Assembly: GCA_011799875.1 (NCBI GenBank) | Contig: CM022303.1 | Span: forward strand, 194,959,630-195,023,629 | Direction: 5' to 3' | DNA: 64,000 nt | From: Thinopyrum elongatum | Lineage: Eukaryota; Streptophyta; Magnoliopsida; Poales; Poaceae | Shown here: positions 59,884-64,000 of the stretch, in pieces | Position numbering within the stretch: the first letter of the stretch is position 1 | How the letters are laid out: every line of letters begins with the position of its first letter | Notes under the pieces: generated by a model | Databases searched by the model: none | The model's input: the letters and a program-made list of their open reading frames with translations, nothing else | Told to the model about the DNA's origin: nothing | Program-made: the position numbers and the translations under genes

Positions 59884-60407
59884 TGTCGTGGTCTTGTCAC
59901 GGCAGATGTCCTAGAGAAAGGACTTAGTCGTGGAGCCATCGCGACGGGTTAGCTTAAAGGGGTTAAAGCGGACAAGGGACGCAGAGAGTTTATACTGGTT
60001 CGGCCCCTTGCGGTGAAGGTAAAGGCCTAATCCAGTTGTTGTGGAATTTCTAGGGTTTCGATGACCAGGGAGCGAATCCGCTATGCCTGGCTCTCGAATT
60101 GTTGTCCGTCGTCCCCAAACCGCTGCCGGGTCGTCCCCTTATATACATGGGTTGACGCCCGTCGGTTTACAGGATCCCGAGGCCGGCTCATGAACATGTC
60201 CGGCTCGGTCTCTACTCTTTCTATCTTATAGCACAAGTTTACATATCAATGTCGGTTTATATCTACAGGCCTTAATCCGCCGTTGGGCCCTGGGCCTTCA
60301 TAAAGCGCCTCCATCTTTGTCTTCGTGGGCTTCAAGTATAATAACTCATTATGGGGATAACCCGGCCTCTCCTGGCCGGTTTATACCCAGTAGTAATATC
60401 CCCAACA
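59884..60407 (-). repeat. T2 5' LTR (524 bp)
   Basis: Same length as the 3' LTR with seven differences, all transitions. TATA at 60137-60145 on the minus strand, so the RNA should start near 60110 and include the in-frame ATG at 59939. CCAGG follows at 60408. Confidence 0.95.
60137..60145 (-). promoter_or_regulatory. TATA box of T2 5' LTR
   Basis: The minus strand reads TATATAAGG. The same box occurs at 47028-47036 in the 3' LTR. Confidence 0.65.
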
Positions 60408-60412
60408 CCAGG

Positions 60413-61887
60413 GTTCCCTCAATACCCTGGCTGTCAAACCAGATCTCTTGGGTAGCATCAAGACACTGCAGAAGTATGACTCTCAAGCCCACAAGATTAA
60501 GCGCTACCTCGCGGCAGGAAGGCCCTCGTGCTTCACCCTTGGAGATGATGACACCTTGTTCTTTAAAGGTCGAATAGTGGTCCCTACGGAAGACAACCTG
60601 GATATGACTCAGAAGGTTATGAAAGAAGCTCATGAAACGCCTCTGTCTATTCATCCCGGTAGCACCAAAATGTACCAAGATGTCCGTCGAAAATTCTGGT
60701 GGTCTAATATGAAGCAAGACATTGCTCTTTATGTTGCTGAATGTGACGTTTGTTGTCGAATCAAAGCAGAACATCAAAGACCTGCTGGAACTCTGCAACC
60801 TATCTCTATTCCTGAATGGAAATGGGACCATGTTGAAATGGACTTCGTCACTGGTTTTCCCAAATCGCAGAAAGGTAATGATGCTATCCTTGTCATCATT
60901 GATCGACTCTCTAAAGTTGCACATTTTCTGGCGGTCAAAGAAACAATCACTGCCAGTCAGCTTGCAACTCTCTACATGTCCAGAATTGTTTCACTTCACG
61001 GTATTCCACTGGTAATCAGTTCGGACCGTGGCAGCTTATTCACTTCGAGATTCTGGGCAAGTTTCCAAGAAGCTATGGGTACTCATCTGTCATTCAGTAC
61101 TGCATTTCATCCTCAGTCGCAAGGGCAAGTGGAACGTGTCAACCAAGTTCTCGAAGACATGCTTCGAGCTTGTGTTATCTCTTTCGGCAAGAAATGGGAG
61201 GAATCTCTCCCGTATGTGAAGTTCTCTTATAATAATAGCTATCAAGCTAGTCTGAAGATGGCCCCCTTCGAAGTGTTATATGGACGAAAGTGCCGAACCC
61301 CTCTGAACTGGTCAGAAACTGGGGAACGTCCACTCTTCGGTCCGGATATTATCCAACACACCAAAGAACAAGTCTGCATCATTCGTGAGAATCTCAAGAC
61401 TGCCCAGTCACGTCAGAAGAGTCAGTATGACCGTCATCATAAAGACATGGCCTATTAACCTGGCGAAAAGGCTTATCTTCGAGTTACACCAATGAAGGGT
61501 GCTCACCGCTTCGGGATCAAGGGCAAGCTAGCTCCTCGCTATATTGGTCCGTTCACTATTCTCGAAAAGCATGGAAAAGTGGCATATCAACTGGAGCTTC
61601 CGTCGAACCTTTCTCAGGTTCACGATGTGTTCCACGTGTCACAACTCCGTCGCTGCTTCAAGGACCCAATCCGAGCAATGGATCATGAAGTGCTCGAATT
61701 GCAACAGGACCTCTCCTATAAAGAGCATCCGGTCCGCATTCTCGACCAAGCTGAACGCCGCACACGTCAGAAGGCAATCAAGTTCCTCAAAGTCCAGTGG
61801 TCGCATCACTCTGAAGAAGAAGCCACTTGGGAACGCGAGGATCGCCTGCGTGAAGAATACCCCGCACTGTTTCCTTCTACCTCCTAA
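60413..61887 (+). pseudogene. pol: K gag-pol, copy 2, 3' part after the T2 insertion
   Basis: Resumes exactly where 46774 stops. It holds the integrase zinc region (HPGSTKMYQ..CDVCC), D (MDFVTGFP), D (SDRGSLF) and E (QVERVNQ), and the chromodomain-like tail (KFLKVQWSHHSEEEATWE) to TAA 61885-61887. One stop, TAA 61456-61458, stands where copy 1 has CAA. The chromodomain Trp that is a stop in copy 1 is intact here. Confidence 0.92.
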
Positions 61888-61908
61888 ATCTCGGGACGAG
61901 ATTTCTTG

Positions 61909-61922
61909 TAGTGGAGGAGAAT
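61909..61922 (+). other. K polypurine tract 2
   Basis: TAGTGGAGGAGAAT directly before LTR 3, identical in core to tract 1. Confidence 0.8.
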
Positions 61923-64000
61923 TGTAACGCCCGGATAATTATGCTACAGTGAACCTCTGCTAATGATGCGACGTCACCTCTGTTACAGTTGCTAATCTCG
62001 CGTTAGTTCGAAACCTGTTCGAATTCAAATTTGAATTTTTGTCAAACGTCAAAAAATTTCAAACTTTAAAACTAAAATGTTCGGAGTGTGCCGATTAATG
62101 CCGAGGTATTTATGGTGAAGGAACCATACTTTTATAAAAAGCCTAAATACTTTTAAATGAATTAAAACAGAAAAGAAAATAAATAAAAAGAAAAGGACTA
62201 AATGAAAACAACAAGAGAAAAAGGAAACACCCCCCCCACTGGGCCAGTCGGCCCAGCTGGCCTCTGCAGCAGGCCGGCCCACTTGGCCTAGCCGGCCAGC
62301 CCCCCTCGCTCCCTTATCCCCCCACCCCGGTTAACCCTAGACCGAACACCCCCCCCCCACTCGCTCGCCTCTCCCTCTCCTCCCCTCACCTCTCGATCCC
62401 ATCTGGATCGGGGAGGGGAAATCGATCCCCGTCGCCCTCGCCCGAGGCCACCGCGCCGCTCGACGCCGCATCGCCGCCGCCTGGAGGATCGCCGTCGCCC
62501 GGAGCCGACTTCCGTCGCCACCTCATCGCACGCTGCCCCGCCTCGCCTTCTCCTTGTCTCTCCTTCGTCGCGGCAGACCCGACCCAGCACCCCCTGTGAG
62601 CCTCGCCCGGCTCCGCCTCCCTCTACCCCGTAGCCGTCGCCGCGCTCAACACCCACAGCCACACCCGTCGCCGGCGCCCTGCGCACCGCGTCCACGGGCC
62701 GACCCCACCCGCCGTCACCGCATGCCCCGACCACCGCCTGGGCCCTGCTCCTCCCTTCCCTGCTGCGTCCGCTACCTGCTTCTTCTGATGCTGCCGGCGC
62801 TCGTGCACTGCTACTACGCTGCCGCCATTGCTGTTTTGCTCTGCTGCTGCGTAGTGCTCCTACCACTGCTATCTGCTTGCTCGGCTTGGCCGCTGCTGCT
62901 CCGCTGCGCTGCCTTGCAAGCCGCTGCTGCTGCCGGCCACTCCCGTCGTTGCCTCGCCCGCGTCCGCGCCGTGCCCGCCGCGCACCGCGGCCGCTCCCGC
63001 TGGCTGCGGACGGGGCCGCCCCGTTCCGTCGCCCAGTGCCCGGTGCCCGCGCCCGTTTGGCTTCCTGGGCCGCTGACATTGGGGCCCCACCCCCTGAGAA
63101 CGTAAAAAGGATAAAAATAAAAAGAATAAAAATAAAAAAAAGAATTAATTAATTAAAAAATCATTAATTAAATTAATTAACTTTGATTAATTAGCTAATT
63201 AATTTAATCTATTAACCTAATTAACTAGGTTAGTTAACTAAACCTGATTAGTTATACTATGACAATGACAGTGGGACCCGCATGTCAGTTTGACTGGTCA
63301 ACGGTCAGAATTGACTGCTGACGTCACACTGTTGCAATAATTCAATTTCGAATTAATTAAATAATATTAATTCTAGAAATTAGATAAAACTTTGAAAAAT
63401 CATATAAAATAAACCGTAACTCAGATTGAAAAACTTTGTACATGAAAGTTGATCAGAACGACGAGACGAACCCGGTTACGCTACCCACATAACCGCCGGA
63501 TACTCCTAACTATGCGAACGTGCAACTGTTCCCCTCCGGTCATCTGTCTAACAAATGTCCGGAACCGGGAAAACTTTCCCGGATGGGATCCCCCTTTCTC
63601 GGTAACATGTAACCCCACGTTAGAACACACCCGGCACTGCATATTATCATGTCATACCTTATGTAGCATTGTTTGCTTTGTATTTACTGCTTCCTCCCCC
63701 CTCCTTCTCTCTCGATAGACGCTGAGACCGCTGATGACGCTGCCGTGAACGACTACTACGTCGACGACCCTTCTCTCTCGACACAGCTTCCAGGCAAGCC
63801 CCACCCCCCCCCCTTGATCAACCTGATATCGCATATTCCTTCTCTCTACTGCTTGCATTAGAGTAGTGTAGCATGTTACTGCTTTCAATTAATCCTATTC
63901 TGCTGCATAGCCTGTCTTTGCTACTACTGTTGATACCTTACCTGCAATCCTAAATGCTTAGTATAGGTTGCTAGAATTACATCAGTGGCCCTACACTCTT
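61923..64000 (+). repeat. K LTR 3, first 2078 bp
   Basis: Starts TGTAACGCCCGG and is collinear with LTRs 1 and 2 to the window end. It has a shorter C tract and one ~12-bp deletion in the GC-rich part (near 62905). Exon-like segment A is at 63719-63793 with an intact GC-type donor. Confidence 0.93.
63719..63793 (+). other. Exon-like segment A in K LTR 3
   Basis: Same 75-nt length, acceptor and CAG|GCAAGCC donor as in LTR 2. The one change within the first half (GAC to GAT) is silent. Confidence 0.45.

Larger units (their letters stand above)
46775..60407 (-). mobile_element. T2: complete Tat-type Ty3/gypsy element (13.6 kb)
   Basis: Both LTRs are 524 bp (46775-47298 and 59884-60407) and the target duplication CCAGG is present at 46770-46774 and 60408-60412. 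On the minus strand the order is 5' LTR, primer-binding site, gag, protease, RT, two RNases H, integrase, spacer, and then a spliced gene on the plus strand (48310-51953). The empty site is known exactly from K copy 1 (around 37408), where CCAGGG is unbroken. I count seven LTR differences, all transitions (about 1.3%), so it is a fairly young insertion. Family name not assigned. Confidence 0.95.
29537..64000 (+). mobile_element. K: Tekay chromovirus array, LTR-internal-LTR-internal-LTR
   Basis: Three LTRs (29537-33152, 38919-42518, 61923 to beyond 64000) alternate with two internal domains in the same direction. The middle LTR serves as 3' LTR of the first and 5' LTR of the second: it has a purine tract on its left and a primer-binding site on its right. 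Internal domain 1 is 33153-38918 (5766 bp). Domain 2 is 42519-46774 plus 60413-61922, also exactly 5766 bp once T2 and one copy of its target duplication are removed. LTRs begin TGTAACGCCC. The chromodomain-like integrase tail places it in the Tekay/Del group. GTAAC at 29532-29536 is the probable left target duplication. Confidence 0.9.

Overview
The window is intergenic DNA from a large grass genome, most likely Triticeae (wheat, Aegilops or barley type). Essentially all of it is nested LTR retrotransposons, and I found no host gene, tRNA, rRNA or CRISPR. The attribution rests on Angela/BARE/WIS-like copia LTRs of about 1.7 kb, Tekay-type gypsy elements with 3.6-4.3 kb LTRs, and Tat-type gypsy elements that carry an extra gene on the opposite strand. 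Family assignments are from memory of these lineages and were not checked against a database.

Layout. (1) T1, 1-11704, minus strand: a Tat-type gypsy element whose 3' LTR lies off the left edge. It has a spliced gene on the opposite (+) strand (1-3215), a gag-pol reading frame (10649 to 4053) and a 5' LTR (10737-11704). T1 sits inside the 5' LTR of (2) S, 11705-21137, plus strand: a Tekay-like element with 4.3 kb LTRs, no gag or pol, and only a pre-gag relic in 1.6 kb of internal DNA. S is inserted in (3) copia A, 21138-22222, minus strand, a pol fragment. Copia A is also split on its right by (4) copia B, 22223-29536, minus strand: a nearly whole Angela/BARE-like element whose 5' LTR is interrupted by (5) K, 29537-64000, plus strand. 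K is a Tekay chromovirus array of the form LTR-internal-LTR-internal-LTR. The second internal domain of K is split by (6) T2, 46775-60407, minus strand: a complete Tat-type element with 524-bp LTRs, a 5-bp target duplication (CCAGG) and its own opposite-strand gene.

How the parts work together. Each autonomous element encodes Gag, protease, reverse transcriptase, RNase H and integrase. The Tat elements add a second RNase H. K adds a chromodomain-like integrase tail and an unexplained pre-gag ORF. All coding frames are broken, mostly by stop codons of the C-to-T or G-to-A type, as expected for old, methylated copies.

Most interesting points: the multi-exon opposite-strand transcription unit with its own TATA box in T2 (and a matching spliced gene in T1); five imperfect hairpins in one of its introns; exon-like acidic coding segments with GC-type donor sites inside the long Tekay LTRs; the three-LTR tandem whose two internal domains are both exactly 5766 bp once T2 is removed; and short motifs spread along each Tat element that differ between the two.
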